DNA of 64,000 bases, taken from JASHPR01 sp963833885. Lineage in GTDB: Bacteria > Actinomycetota > Actinomycetes > Streptosporangiales > Streptosporangiaceae. Below the pieces are notes generated by a model. It saw nothing but the letters and a program-made list of their open reading frames with translations, searched no databases and had not been told where the DNA came from. Each line of letters begins with the position of its first letter. Within the stretch, counting starts at the first letter, position 1. The stretch covers positions 194,840-258,839 of the forward strand of contig CAWHZU010000011.1 of the NCBI GenBank assembly GCA_963833885.1, in the 5' to 3' direction. Shown here piece by piece: positions 32,444 through 41,279 of this stretch. Both the position numbers and the translations under genes were made by a program.

Positions 32444-33105
32444 CCCGGCCGGTCCGGGTGCTGCTGGTCGACGACGACGCCCTCGTCCGGTCCGGCCTGA
32501 AAATGATGCTGGCCGGCGACGGGCAGGTAGCCGTTGTCGGCGAGGCGCAGGACGGACGCGGCGTGCTGGCCGCCGTCGACCTGCACCACCCGGACGTCGT
32601 CTTGATGGACATCCGGATGCCCGGCCTCGACGGCATCGCGGCCACCCGGCTGCTGCACGGTCAGCCCAGTGCGCCTGCGGTGATCGTGCTCACCACCTTC
32701 GATGCCGATGAACTGGTGCTGCGTGCCCTGCAAGCCGGAGCCGCCGGATTCCTGCTCAAGGACTCTCCGCCCGCCGACATCGTCCGGGCGATCCAGGCGG
32801 TGCATGCCGGCGAAGGCTCGCTCTCCCCGTCGGTAGCCCGCCGCCTGATCGCGATGGTGGCCGGCGATCCCGATACCGCCGCCCGCCGCGAACGGGCCCA
32901 GCGCCAGCTCGCCTCGCTCACCGCCCGCGAGCGCGAGGTGGCCGCCGCCATCAGCCAGGGGCAGTCCAACGCCGAGATCGCCGGCAGCCTGCACATGAGC
33001 GTGGCCACGGTCAAGGCGCACGTGTCCAGGCTGCTGGTCAAGTTCGGCGCGGACAACCGCGTCCAGATCGCCCTGCTCGTCCAGAGCGCTGGCGACACGA
33101 GGTAG
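32440..33105 (+). CDS. NarL/FixJ family response regulator
   Basis: A 221-residue regulator with a receiver domain (VLLVDDDALVRSGLKMML, phospho-acceptor in VVLMDIRMPGLDG, FLLKDSPP) and a LuxR-type helix-turn-helix (LTAREREVAAAISQGQSNAE, MSVATVKAHVSRLLVKFG). Its gene overlaps the kinase gene. The targets are probably the divergent ABC transporter genes. Confidence 0.92.
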   Translation: MTRPVRVLLVDDDALVRSGLKMMLAGDGQVAVVGEAQDGRGVLAAVDLHHPDVVLMDIRMPGLDGIAATRLLHGQPSAPAVIVLTTFDADELVLRALQAGAAGFLLKDSPPADIVRAIQAVHAGEGSLSPSVARRLIAMVAGDPDTAARRERAQRQLASLTAREREVAAAISQGQSNAEIAGSLHMSVATVKAHVSRLLVKFGADNRVQIALLVQSAGDTR

Positions 33106-33217
33106 CCGGTCAAAGCCCGTCTTCTCGCGCCCGTGCCACCGGCTCCTCGCGATGAGCTCGTGGGCGACAGCCAGCGCGTTCGGCAAGGCCAGCGGGCCAG
33201 TGCCCTGTCCTGCCATC

Positions 33218-33898
33218 ATGTCGGACATGGCCGCTAAGTTCTCGGGTGTCCTGCTGGATTTCGCGGGCACGCTGTTCGATCAGGAGGACGAGCGGGAGAC
33301 GCTGCGGGCCATTGGTGTCCCAGCGCCGGAGTCCGCCGACGTGGCGCTCGCCTTGTCCCGCGCCGACCAGCTTGCCGCCACGCCGGCGCTCATGCCGCCC
33401 AGGCTGGCGCGGCAGTGGCAGCGCAGGGATCTGACCCCAGAAGGACACCGCGCCGCTTATGCCGGGCTGTTTGGCGAGGCTGGCCTGCCTCCCGACGTGG
33501 CTGACGCGTTCTACGCCCGGGCGTGCTCGCCGCAGGCGTGGCTTCCCTTCGACGACACCGTGTCATGCCTGCGTTCGCTGCGTGCCCGGCAGATCCCGGT
33601 CGCCGTGGTCAGCAATATCGGCTGGGATATGCGCTCGGTCTTCGACCGCCACGGGGTGCTGTCCCTTGTCGACGCGTTCGTGCTGTCGTACGAGTACGGC
33701 GCCATGAAGCCCGAAGCCCGGCTCTTCTCCGCGGCCTGCGATGCGCTCGGTGTCGTCCCGGGCGAGGCGCTCATGGTGGGCGACACCATCGACAGCGACG
33801 GCGGGGCGACCGTGATCGGCTGCTCGTTCGCTCATCTCGGCCTGCCGCGTGCCCAGGGTGCGCTGCGGTCAGCCCTGGCGCCGGTGATCGGGGAGTAG
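33218..33898 (+). CDS. HAD-superfamily hydrolase with atypical motif I
   Basis: A 226-residue HAD protein. Motif I is VLLDFAGTLFD: the nucleophile Asp is kept, but the usual second Asp (DxD) is Ala, as in phosphonoacetaldehyde hydrolases (DWAGT) rather than ordinary phosphatases. Motif II is VAVVSNIGWD, motif III includes Lys in GAMKPEARLF, and motif IV is LMVGDTIDSDGG. The cap domain is helical. Hydrolysis by a Schiff-base or nonstandard acid/base route is possible. ATG 33218 is used. It stands alone, 112 bp after the response regulator. Confidence 0.85.
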   Translation: MSDMAAKFSGVLLDFAGTLFDQEDERETLRAIGVPAPESADVALALSRADQLAATPALMPPRLARQWQRRDLTPEGHRAAYAGLFGEAGLPPDVADAFYARACSPQAWLPFDDTVSCLRSLRARQIPVAVVSNIGWDMRSVFDRHGVLSLVDAFVLSYEYGAMKPEARLFSAACDALGVVPGEALMVGDTIDSDGGATVIGCSFAHLGLPRAQGALRSALAPVIGE

Positions 33899-34026
33899 CC
33901 AGGCCGGTCCAGCGCCGCCCAGCTGCGTGCAGATCTCGGGTGACCCGGGCCCACGTTTGACACCGGTCCCGGCAGGTAGCAGTCACAGCGCCAGAAGAGC
34001 GAGCCGGAAACCGAGAGGGCCGAACA

Positions 34027-35136
34027 GTGCGCGATGACGGGCATGCCGTGCGGGAGATCACGACCGCCGTCTACGTGATCCCGACCGACGCCCCCGAGGC
34101 AGACGGAACGCTGGCCTGGGATGCGACCACGATGGTGCTGGCCCGCGCCAGCGCCGGGACGGAGCAGGGCATCGGCTGGAGCTACGCTGCCGCGGCGGCG
34201 CAGAGTGTGATCACCGATGTGCTGGCCGGTGTCGTTGTCGGGCGCAGCGCGCTGGACGTGCCGGGTGCCGCCGAGGCGATGACCCGGGCGGTACGCAACA
34301 TCGGCCGCCCGGGGATCGCGGCCACGGCGATCTCCGCGGTCGACATCGCGTTGTGGGATCTGAAGTCCCGGCTGCTCGGCTGCCCGCTGACGCAGCTGCT
34401 CGGTCAGGCCCACGACAGCGTGCCGGTCTACGGGAGCGGCGGTTTCACCAGTTATGACGACGGCCAGACCCGCGAGCAGCTGGCCGGCTGGGTCGAGAAG
34501 GACCACATCCCGCGCGTGAAGATCAAGATCGGCGAGAGCTGGGGCGCCCGCGAGGACCGCGACCTCGAGCGCGTGGCCCTGGCCCGCGAGGTCATCGGGC
34601 CGGGCGCCCAGCTCTACGTGGACGCCAACGGCGGCTACGGGGTCGGCCAGGCGGTGCGGGTCGCGCACCGGATGGCCGAGTCCGGGGTGAGCTGGTTCGA
34701 GGAACCGGTCTCCTCCCAGGACCTGGCCGGGCTCGCGGCTGTCCGGCGCCAGGTCCTGCCCGACGTCGCCGCGGGGGAGTACAGCTGGTCATTGGCTGAC
34801 TCGGCCCGCCTGATCGCCGCGGGCGCGGTGGACTGCCTGCAGCTAGACGTGACCCGCTGCGGCGGCGTCACCGAGTTCCTGCGCGGATCGGCCCTGGCGG
34901 CGGCGCACAGCCTCCAGGTCTCCGGGCACTGCGCACCCAACCTGCACGCGCGCGTCGGTGCCGCCGTGCCCAACCTGCGGCACGTCGAGTACTTCCATGA
35001 CCACCAGCGGATCGAGCGGCTGCTGTTCGACGGCGCACTCGACCCCGACGGCGGAGCCCTGACCCCCGACCCCGGCCAGCCAGGTCTGGGCCTGAGCCTT
35101 CGGGAGCCCGACGCCGACCACTACCGAGTCGGATGA
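34027..35136 (+). CDS. Mandelate racemase/muconate lactonizing enzyme family protein
   Basis: A 369-residue enolase-superfamily protein with the capping domain and a beta-barrel. The KxK acid/base motif is VKIKIGESWG, metal ligands are in LYVDANGGYG (Asp), SWFEEPVSS (Glu) and DVAAGEYSWS (Glu), and a general-base region is VSGHCAPNLHARV. These fit sugar-acid dehydratases, racemases or cycloisomerases, all starting by proton abstraction next to a carboxylate. GTG 34027 is preceded by GAGAGGG. A strong hairpin follows the stop. Confidence 0.9.
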   Translation: MRDDGHAVREITTAVYVIPTDAPEADGTLAWDATTMVLARASAGTEQGIGWSYAAAAAQSVITDVLAGVVVGRSALDVPGAAEAMTRAVRNIGRPGIAATAISAVDIALWDLKSRLLGCPLTQLLGQAHDSVPVYGSGGFTSYDDGQTREQLAGWVEKDHIPRVKIKIGESWGAREDRDLERVALAREVIGPGAQLYVDANGGYGVGQAVRVAHRMAESGVSWFEEPVSSQDLAGLAAVRRQVLPDVAAGEYSWSLADSARLIAAGAVDCLQLDVTRCGGVTEFLRGSALAAAHSLQVSGHCAPNLHARVGAAVPNLRHVEYFHDHQRIERLLFDGALDPDGGALTPDPGQPGLGLSLREPDADHYRVG

Positions 35137-35142
35137 CGGGCC

Positions 35143-35179
35143 GTTACGCGACGCCACGGAGCCGGACGCGTCGCGTAAC
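35143..35179. terminator. Perfect 12-bp hairpin between convergent genes
   Basis: GTTACGCGACGC and GCGTCGCGTAAC are perfect inverted 12-mers around a 13-base loop. The hairpin sits seven bases after the enolase-superfamily gene and six before the end of the minus-strand HAD remnant, so it can terminate both. No U-tract is present. Confidence 0.7.
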
Positions 35180-35184
35180 AGGCT

Positions 35185-35520
35185 CTATTCTCCGGTGCGC
35201 TCAGCAAGCTGACCGATAGCACTAGCCGGGATCTTGCCGAGCAGGTCGGCCGCGTCGGCATAGATCTCCGTCGACGTCCCCGGAGCTCACCACCGTGCCA
35301 ATCGAGTCCCTGGCGTCCAGCGCGTCCAGCATGAGATCTATCTCCTCATCCTTGGCGCTGGTGGCCAGGACGACGTGCAGCCCGAGCCGGGCCGTCGCCC
35401 CGAGCAGGTCCGCGGCGCCGGGCAGCGGCCGCATGCGGCCCAGATACGGCGCGAAGTAACGGCTGTGTGCCTCGATCACCGAGGGATCCGGCCAAAGATC
35501 ACGCCTCCTGCGCCAGCCAT
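35185..35520 (-). pseudogene. HAD phosphatase remnant with two internal deletions
   Basis: The gene starts at ATG 35520, overlapping the stop of the metallo-beta-lactamase gene (TGATG), with MAGAGGVIF, the usual lead-in to the HAD motif DxDGT. The motif itself is deleted: the match jumps to VIEAHSRYFAPYLGRMRPLP and LGLHVVLATSAKDEEIDLML in another frame, then after VVSSGDVD to YADAADLLGKIPASAIGQLA, the HAD C-terminus, in yet another. It ends at the TAG at 35185. The nucleophile and the motif IV acids are lost. Confidence 0.65.
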
Positions 35521-36353
35521 CACCGGAGCTTCCTTTCGTTCCACCCTGCTTGGCTGCACCAGCGCCTGACGGGGCCGGTGCGAAGCCGCCCGAACTCCAG
35601 TTCCGGAAAGTGCGCGCCGACGCCGATGGTGTATTCGTCCTCTAGTTCTCGCCACATCCGTTCCCTGGTCCGGGCGGCCAGAAGGGGATCGACGTCACCC
35701 ATTGAGTGCCAGGTCGGCTCGTCGAGCTGGATAGGGCAGGTGATGGCGTCGCCCAGCAGCAGAGCACGCCGCTCCCCGGAAGAGATCACGACGCACAGGT
35801 GGCCGGGGGTGTGTCCCGGCGCGAGCAGCGCGGCGATCCCGGGGGCGATGGTCGTGTCCCGGTCGATGCGGCGGACACGGCCGGACACGGCCGAGGCGCG
35901 GAACCCTTCGCGGATGTGCGGAAGCATCTCACCAGCTCCGGCGACGAAGTGATGCCAGTCGCCCTGGCCGATCCAGATCGCCGCCCCGGCGAAGACCGGC
36001 CTGGCGTCGGCGTCGAAGAGCCATCCGACGTGGTCGGCATGCAGGTGGCTGCAGATGACGTCGGTGATCTCGGCCGCGCTCACACCGAGGGCACGAAGGC
36101 CGGTGAGCAACTGGCCGCCCACCAGGTACATGCCGTGCGGCAGGCGCTGCAGCTCCGGCCCGAGGCCGGCGTCGACGAGCACCAGGCGCTTTTCGGTCCG
36201 CACCAGGAAACAGCCGATCGGCAGCCAGGCCGCGTCGCCACGGCTGAAGAACTCCGGATGCGAGCCGGGTGACCCACTGGCCCCGAAGTACTCCAGCCGG
36301 GCGACGAACGTTCCGTCGGATACCGGATGCAGACAGAGGGCCCCGATCTGCAT
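35520..36353 (-). CDS. Metallo-beta-lactamase fold hydrolase
   Basis: The 277-residue MBL-fold enzyme has the metal motif VICSHLHADHVGWL (HxHxDH), the third His in APGHTPGHLCVVI and the bridging Asp in LLLGDAITCPI. The group includes N-acyl homoserine lactonases and other lactone or ester hydrolases. ATG 36353 is preferred to TTG 36365. It is co-directional with the HAD remnant, whose start overlaps its stop. Confidence 0.87.
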   Translation of the reverse strand: MQIGALCLHPVSDGTFVARLEYFGASGSPGSHPEFFSRGDAAWLPIGCFLVRTEKRLVLVDAGLGPELQRLPHGMYLVGGQLLTGLRALGVSAAEITDVICSHLHADHVGWLFDADARPVFAGAAIWIGQGDWHHFVAGAGEMLPHIREGFRASAVSGRVRRIDRDTTIAPGIAALLAPGHTPGHLCVVISSGERRALLLGDAITCPIQLDEPTWHSMGDVDPLLAARTRERMWRELEDEYTIGVGAHFPELEFGRLRTGPVRRWCSQAGWNERKLR

Positions 36354-36563
36354 GCCGACGCTCAAGCCGCGTCGCGCCGGGCGCTGAGGGGCGCGTCAGC
36401 GGGCTGCTTCCGGCTGTCCGGGCGCTGGTCATCGGTCACCAGTCGGCGCTACCCGAGGTGGGCAGAGCCAAACGACGCCCAGCCGGACGGCGTGGCACCG
36501 ACCGCCCGGCGGTCAGCTTTTCGCTTCGTCGCGCATCCGCAATCGGCGGTCGTGGGCACGGGC

Positions 36564-37469
36564 ATGATGTCTGATATGGCCCCCGTCATCGTTGTCCTCG
36601 ACGACTATCCGCACACCCGGGCGCTCAGGGAGGCGACAGCCGGATCCGACGACCTGGACTGCAGGTACGTCCGGATCACGCCGATCTTCGCCGCCTTCGC
36701 GCGGATGGTCCGCCAGCTTGAGTTCGACATCTGTGAGCTGGCCCTCGCGACCTACCTTCAGGCGCGCGAGGCCGGAATACCGCTGATGCTTCTGCCCGTC
36801 GTCATGTCTGGCGACATTCAGCACCACTCGCTCAGCGGCTGGCCGGCGTCCGCCCCGGTGTCACCCCGGGAACTCGCTGGCAAGCGCGTCGGCGTCCGGT
36901 CCTACAGCCAGACCTCCGGGATGTGGGTGCGCGGGATTCTCCGCGAGGAGTTCGGCATCGAGGCGGCCGACGTGACCTGGGTCACGACGGAGCCCTGCCA
37001 CGTCGAGCAGTACCGCGAGCCCCGCAACGTCGAGCGTGTCGACGGCACGGTCGACAATCTGCTGCGCGACGGGCAGGTGGCCGCCGCCGTCCTCGCCCCG
37101 ACCGCGCCGGGTGCGCCAGGAGCGGATCTTGTCCCGGTTATCCGGGACGCTCAGACGGCCGGGCGCGAATGGATCGACCGTCATGGCACGATCCCGGTCA
37201 ACCATCTGGTGGTCGTGCGCAGCGACGTGCTCCGCCAGCATCACGAGACAGTGAGCCGGTTCTATCAGGCGCTGCGGCACGCCATCGCCGACACATCATC
37301 GGAGCGGCCCGCCACGCCCCGCGGCTGGGCCGTGGCGGCCGGCTGGAGCGATTCCCTGGCCAGGTGCCTGGAGCTGGCAGGCGGCTATGCGCTGGAGCAA
37401 GGGCTTCTCCAGTCACGGCCTGACATTGGCGAGATGGAGAGGGAGTGCGCCGCCGTCGAGTTGGTGTGA
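36564..37469 (+). CDS. 4,5-dihydroxyphthalate decarboxylase-like (NMT1-type) protein
   Basis: A 301-residue protein with a type II periplasmic-binding-protein fold and no signal peptide: VIVVLDDYPHTRALREA, FDICELALATYLQAREAGIP, LAGKRVGVRSYSQTSGMWVR, GILREEFGIEAADVTWVTTE. These segments match 4,5-dihydroxyphthalate decarboxylase-like enzymes rather than transport proteins. It belongs to the same broad superfamily as the protein at 888-1766. ATG 36564 or 36567 starts it. It diverges from the metallo-beta-lactamase gene; a shared role in aromatic or lactone catabolism is inference. Confidence 0.8.
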   Translation: MMSDMAPVIVVLDDYPHTRALREATAGSDDLDCRYVRITPIFAAFARMVRQLEFDICELALATYLQAREAGIPLMLLPVVMSGDIQHHSLSGWPASAPVSPRELAGKRVGVRSYSQTSGMWVRGILREEFGIEAADVTWVTTEPCHVEQYREPRNVERVDGTVDNLLRDGQVAAAVLAPTAPGAPGADLVPVIRDAQTAGREWIDRHGTIPVNHLVVVRSDVLRQHHETVSRFYQALRHAIADTSSERPATPRGWAVAAGWSDSLARCLELAGGYALEQGLLQSRPDIGEMERECAAVELV

Positions 37470-37696
37470 GCAGCCGGTCACCCAGCGCTGGCGTCGAACG
37501 CATCGGCCATCGACTCGAGTCGGCCGTCGCCGGCCTTCCAGTCCTCGTTGGCGAGGAACACGAGCGCGGCGGTACCGTCCCGCTGGCTAGCGCCAGTACG
37601 GGGACCTGGGCGTTGGCGGCGAGGCTCGGTCGCGCTTAGTGTCCATGTGGTAGCGGTCCGGTGTATCGGGTGTCGCCCGGATAAACTATTTTCCGG

Positions 37697-37732
37697 GAGT
37701 ATTCTCCGAGAGCATACTCTTGGAGTATTCTC
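37697..37732. promoter_or_regulatory. Three phased half-sites upstream of the truncated ATPase gene
   Basis: GAGTATTCTC at 37697-37706 and again at 37723-37732, with GAGCATACTC (one mismatch to the inverted copy) at 37710-37719. Start-to-start spacing is exactly 13 bp twice. The last copy ends seven bases before the ATG at 37739. The arrangement looks like a regulator array for the ABC operon. Confidence 0.55.
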
Positions 37733-37738
37733 TCAGTT

Positions 37739-38029
37739 ATGAACGTACCCCCGATGCTGCCCGGGCTCCTGTCCGACGACCGGCGCAGCCAGCAGCGGCG
37801 GGACCAGTTCGGTTTCGTGTTCCAGTCCGGTCAGCTCGTGCCCGAGCTGACCGCCGAGGAGAACTCGGTGTCCGGCGAACTGGTCACGAACCTGCTGACC
37901 GCCGCCGCCCGCGAGCGGGGCACGACGGTCATCGTGGTCACGCATGACGCCAGGGTCGCCGCCTGCGCCGACCGGGAGATCGTCGTGGGCGACGGCAAGG
38001 TCAGCACGCTGACCGGGGCGCAGGGATGA
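37739..38029 (+). pseudogene. Gutted ABC transporter ATPase (MacB type)
   Basis: The 96-codon frame keeps the Q-loop region RRDQFGFVFQSGQLVPELTA and the H-loop end TTVIVVTHDARVAACADREI, but it has lost Walker A before residue 15, and a central deletion after TAEEN removes the LSGGQ signature and Walker B. It cannot bind or hydrolyse ATP. The stop overlaps the permease start as ATGA, so translation coupling to the intact permease is preserved, which may explain why a short frame survives. Confidence 0.8.
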
Positions 38030-40437
38030 GCCCGCACGGCACGCTCCGCGCGGGCGACGGCGGGTCCGCGACCCGGCGCCCCGGCGGGGGCGGGCGGATG
38101 CTCGGGCTGGGCCTGCGGCTGGCCGTCAGCGGCGGGCGGGAGGCCCTCGTCCGGCTGGTGGTCCTCGCGGTCGCGGTCGGCCTCGGCGTCGGCCTGCTGC
38201 TGATCGCCGTTGCCGGCATCAACGCGGTGAACGCGCAGAACGACCGGTACGCCTGGCTGGACACCGCGGGCAGCCCGCAGTCCCGACAATCGGGCCCGGG
38301 GTCGGGCGGGGCTCACCCCGAGTCTCCGCCGCCAGCGTCCGCGTCCCGTGCCCCGACCTGGTTGCTGGTGACCACCGATGAGTTCGGCAGGCAGGACATC
38401 ACCCGGGTCGACCTCGCCGCCACCGGGCCGTCCTCGCCCGTCCCGCCGGGCATCCCGGCCGACCCCGGGCCGGGGCAGTACTACGTCTCCCCGGCGCTGG
38501 CCGCCCTGCTGCGCGCCGCCCCGGCGAACGAGCTCGCGGACCGCTATCGCGGCACGCAAGCCGGCGTCATCGGCGAGGCGGGCCTGCCCGCGCCGGGCAT
38601 CCTGCTGATCGTCATCGGCCACGCTCCAGCGCAGCTGTCCGGCACCCCCGGCGCCACCAAGGTGACGGCGTTCAACACCACGCCCCTCTTCAGCTGCAGC
38701 AGAGGGTGCACGGGCCATTTTGGCATCTCGGCGTCCAGCATGGACCTCATCCTGTCGGTGATCGCCCTGGCGCTGCTGGCCCCGGTGCTGATCTTCATCG
38801 GCACCGCGACCAGGCTGTCGGCCGCCCGCCGCGAGCAGCGGTTCGCCGCGCTGCGGCTGGTCGGCGCGACCCGGCGGCAGATCTCCGCGCTGTCGGCGCT
38901 GGAGTCCACCGTGGCGGCCGCCGCGGGCGTGGTCGTGGGATCCGGGCTGTTCTTCGCGCTGCGGGACCCGATGGCGGCCATCCCGTTCACCGGCGCCCCG
39001 TTCTACCCCAGTGACCTGTCCCTGACCGTGCCCGACATCCTGATGGTGGTGATCGGCGTGCCGGCCCTGGCGGTGGTCGCGGCCCGGCTGGCGCTGCGCC
39101 GGGTGCGGATCTCCCCGCTCGGCGCGGCCCGGCGAGTGACCCCCAAGCCGCCGCGCTGGTGGCGGGTGATCCCGCTGGCCGCCGGGATCGCCGAGCTGGG
39201 CTTCTTCGTCGTGCACGGCCCGCCCGCCACGATCTCCGGGCAGGACAAGGCGTTCACGAGCAGCGGCGCCCTGCTGATCATCGGGCTGATGACGGCGGGG
39301 CCGTGGCTGACGATGGCCGGGGCACGGGCCCTGGCGCGGCGGACCAGCAGCCCCAGCGGGCTGATCGCCGCCCGGCGGCTCGCCGACGACCCGAGGGGCG
39401 CGTTCCGCGCGATCAGCGGGCTCGTCCTCGCGCTGTTCATCACCACAGTGGCGGTCATGCTCGCCACCACCGAGAACGCCAAGACCCCCATCGACTGGGT
39501 CGGCCCGGCGGCCTCCGGCGTCCTGATCCAGGACTTCACCAAGAACGTGCCCGTCATGGCCAACGGGCAGCCAGAGCCGCAGTACCTGTCTGAGATCGCC
39601 ACGAGTGCCGTCCCGGTGGGCCAGCTCCGCCAGATCGACGGCGTCCAGGGCATCGTCGAGGTCTACGACGAGCCGAACCTGCAGATCCCCGCGTCGATTT
39701 TCGGCTCCCCCATGCAGGCCGGCGTCGTGTCGTGCACCCAGCTGGCGGAGATTCCCGGCTACGGCCGCTGCCCGGCCGGGGCGGCGACGGCCGCCTTCCC
39801 GGCCTCCCTGTTCCGGAACCTCTACCTGTCCGGCTACCACGTCAAGCTGACGCTGGCGAAGGTCACCTGGCCCGCGGCGAACGTCACCGCCGCGCAGCTG
39901 GCCGCGCTCCCACTGGACTCCCTCAACGTGGCCACGAACGGATCGACCTCCGCCATCGAGCAGGCCAGGACCGTCCTTGACAATGCCTACCCGTTCCTGC
40001 AGGCGCCGCAGACGCTCGGCGATAAGAACAGCGCGGCGCAGATCGGGGGCTACGAGCAGCTCCTCAACGTCGTGATCCTGGCCAGCCTCGTGATCGCCGG
40101 GTGCGCGCTGGCGGCCAGCGTGGCCGGCGGGCTGGCAGACCGAAAGCGGCCGTTCAGCCTGCTAAGGCTCACCGGCGCCCGGCTCGCCATGCTGCGCCGC
40201 GTGATCACCCTGGAGACCGCCGTCCCGCTGCTGGCCACCGCCGCGTTCTCCATCGGCATCGGGTTCGCCGCCTCCGCCATGTACGCGTCCGCCGAGCTCC
40301 ACCACGCGCTGGTAGCACCCGGCACCGCCTACTACGCGCTCACCACGGCCGGGATCGTGGCGGCCCTCGCCATCCTCGTCGGCACCTTCCCCCTCCTGGC
40401 CCGCATCACCGGCCCCGAGGTCGCCCGGAACGAGTGA
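38026..40437 (+). CDS. FtsX/MacB-like ABC transporter permease
   Basis: The 803-residue membrane protein has two FtsX-like halves. The first membrane helix is LVVLAVAVGLGVGLLLIAVA near residue 50, followed by a large extracellular part, then FtsX domains with RFAALRLVGATRRQISALSA and, at the C-terminus, FSLLRLTGARLAMLRRVITL, each with the three-helix pattern. This is the long permease type controlled by OmpR-type two-component systems in actinomycetes. Its own ATPase is destroyed, so it would need another, such as that at 44712. The next genes are the response regulator and kinase. Confidence 0.87.
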   Translation: MSPHGTLRAGDGGSATRRPGGGGRMLGLGLRLAVSGGREALVRLVVLAVAVGLGVGLLLIAVAGINAVNAQNDRYAWLDTAGSPQSRQSGPGSGGAHPESPPPASASRAPTWLLVTTDEFGRQDITRVDLAATGPSSPVPPGIPADPGPGQYYVSPALAALLRAAPANELADRYRGTQAGVIGEAGLPAPGILLIVIGHAPAQLSGTPGATKVTAFNTTPLFSCSRGCTGHFGISASSMDLILSVIALALLAPVLIFIGTATRLSAARREQRFAALRLVGATRRQISALSALESTVAAAAGVVVGSGLFFALRDPMAAIPFTGAPFYPSDLSLTVPDILMVVIGVPALAVVAARLALRRVRISPLGAARRVTPKPPRWWRVIPLAAGIAELGFFVVHGPPATISGQDKAFTSSGALLIIGLMTAGPWLTMAGARALARRTSSPSGLIAARRLADDPRGAFRAISGLVLALFITTVAVMLATTENAKTPIDWVGPAASGVLIQDFTKNVPVMANGQPEPQYLSEIATSAVPVGQLRQIDGVQGIVEVYDEPNLQIPASIFGSPMQAGVVSCTQLAEIPGYGRCPAGAATAAFPASLFRNLYLSGYHVKLTLAKVTWPAANVTAAQLAALPLDSLNVATNGSTSAIEQARTVLDNAYPFLQAPQTLGDKNSAAQIGGYEQLLNVVILASLVIAGCALAASVAGGLADRKRPFSLLRLTGARLAMLRRVITLETAVPLLATAAFSIGIGFAASAMYASAELHHALVAPGTAYYALTTAGIVAALAILVGTFPLLARITGPEVARNE

Positions 40438-40484
40438 GCGTTCGGCCTGGCGCCCGCCCTTCCCGCGGCCGACGGGCTGGGCAA

Positions 40485-41279
40485 ATGCAGATCGATCTCC
40501 GAGTCGGCGTTCAGGGAATCGGAAGGTTGGCTGGCCAGCGTTGGGTTGTGGGATCCCCTGGTGCTGCTGATGCTGCCGCCCATCCGGCGGATACCGAGGC
40601 ACGGCTGCTCGTTGTCGAGGACGAGCCCACGATCCTGGAGCTGCTGTCGGGGTCGCTGCGGTTCGCCGGCTTCGACGTGGTGACCGCGGCAACCGGTGCG
40701 GAAGCGATTCGCGCCGCCGTAAGGGCACGGCCCGATCTGGTTCTGCTCGACGTGATGATGCCCGACGGCGACGGATTTGATGTTGTGCGGCAGATCCGCT
40801 CCGGTGGGCCGCGCATCCCGGTCATCTTCCTGACCGCGCGCGGCACCGTGCACGATCGCGTCGCCGGGCTGACCCTCGGCGGGGACGACTACGTCACGAA
40901 GCCGTTCAGCCTCGACGAGGTCCTGGCCCGGATCCGGGCTGTGCTGCGCCGCAGCGGCGGCCAGGACGACGCCGGCTCCCGGCTGGTCGTCGCGGACCTC
41001 GAGCTTGACGGGGACAGCCACGAAGTCCGGCGCGGCGGCCGGCTGATCGGGCTGACCCCGACCGAGTTCAAGCTGCTGCGTTACCTGATGATCAACGCAG
41101 GGCGGGTGCTCAGCAAGGCGCAGATCCTCGACCACGTCTGGGATTACAGCTTCAGCGGCGACAGCAACGTCGTGGAGTCGTGCGTCAGCTACCTGCGGCG
41201 CAAGGTCGACGACGGTGAGCTTCGGCTGATCCACACCATTCGCGGCATGGGCTACGTCCTGCGGATCCCGCCTCCGTGA
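40485..41279 (+). CDS. OmpR/PhoB family response regulator
   Basis: A 264-residue protein with a receiver domain (LLVVEDEPTILELLSGSL, phospho-Asp in LVLLDVMMPDGDG, VTKPFS) and a C-terminal winged helix (LTPTEFKLLRYLMINAGRVL, VVESCVSYLRRKVDDGE, IRGMGYVLR). The N-terminus is unusually long (about 40 residues); GTG 40548 is an in-frame alternative that gives a normal length. It overlaps the kinase gene by four bases. Confidence 0.88.
   Translation: MQIDLRVGVQGIGRLAGQRWVVGSPGAADAAAHPADTEARLLVVEDEPTILELLSGSLRFAGFDVVTAATGAEAIRAAVRARPDLVLLDVMMPDGDGFDVVRQIRSGGPRIPVIFLTARGTVHDRVAGLTLGGDDYVTKPFSLDEVLARIRAVLRRSGGQDDAGSRLVVADLELDGDSHEVRRGGRLIGLTPTEFKLLRYLMINAGRVLSKAQILDHVWDYSFSGDSNVVESCVSYLRRKVDDGELRLIHTIRGMGYVLRIPPP

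Noticed and set aside
33106..33217. Possible coding fragment antisense in the gap before the HAD gene
   Set aside because: A short helix-like stretch is visible but it matches no family I can name and has no start or stop of its own.
37831..39840. Long open frame (669 codons) on the minus strand
   Set aside because: It lies antisense to the FtsX permease, which shows clear family motifs and membrane helices; the antisense translation is a low-complexity Arg/Gly/Asp-rich shadow typical of high-G+C DNA.
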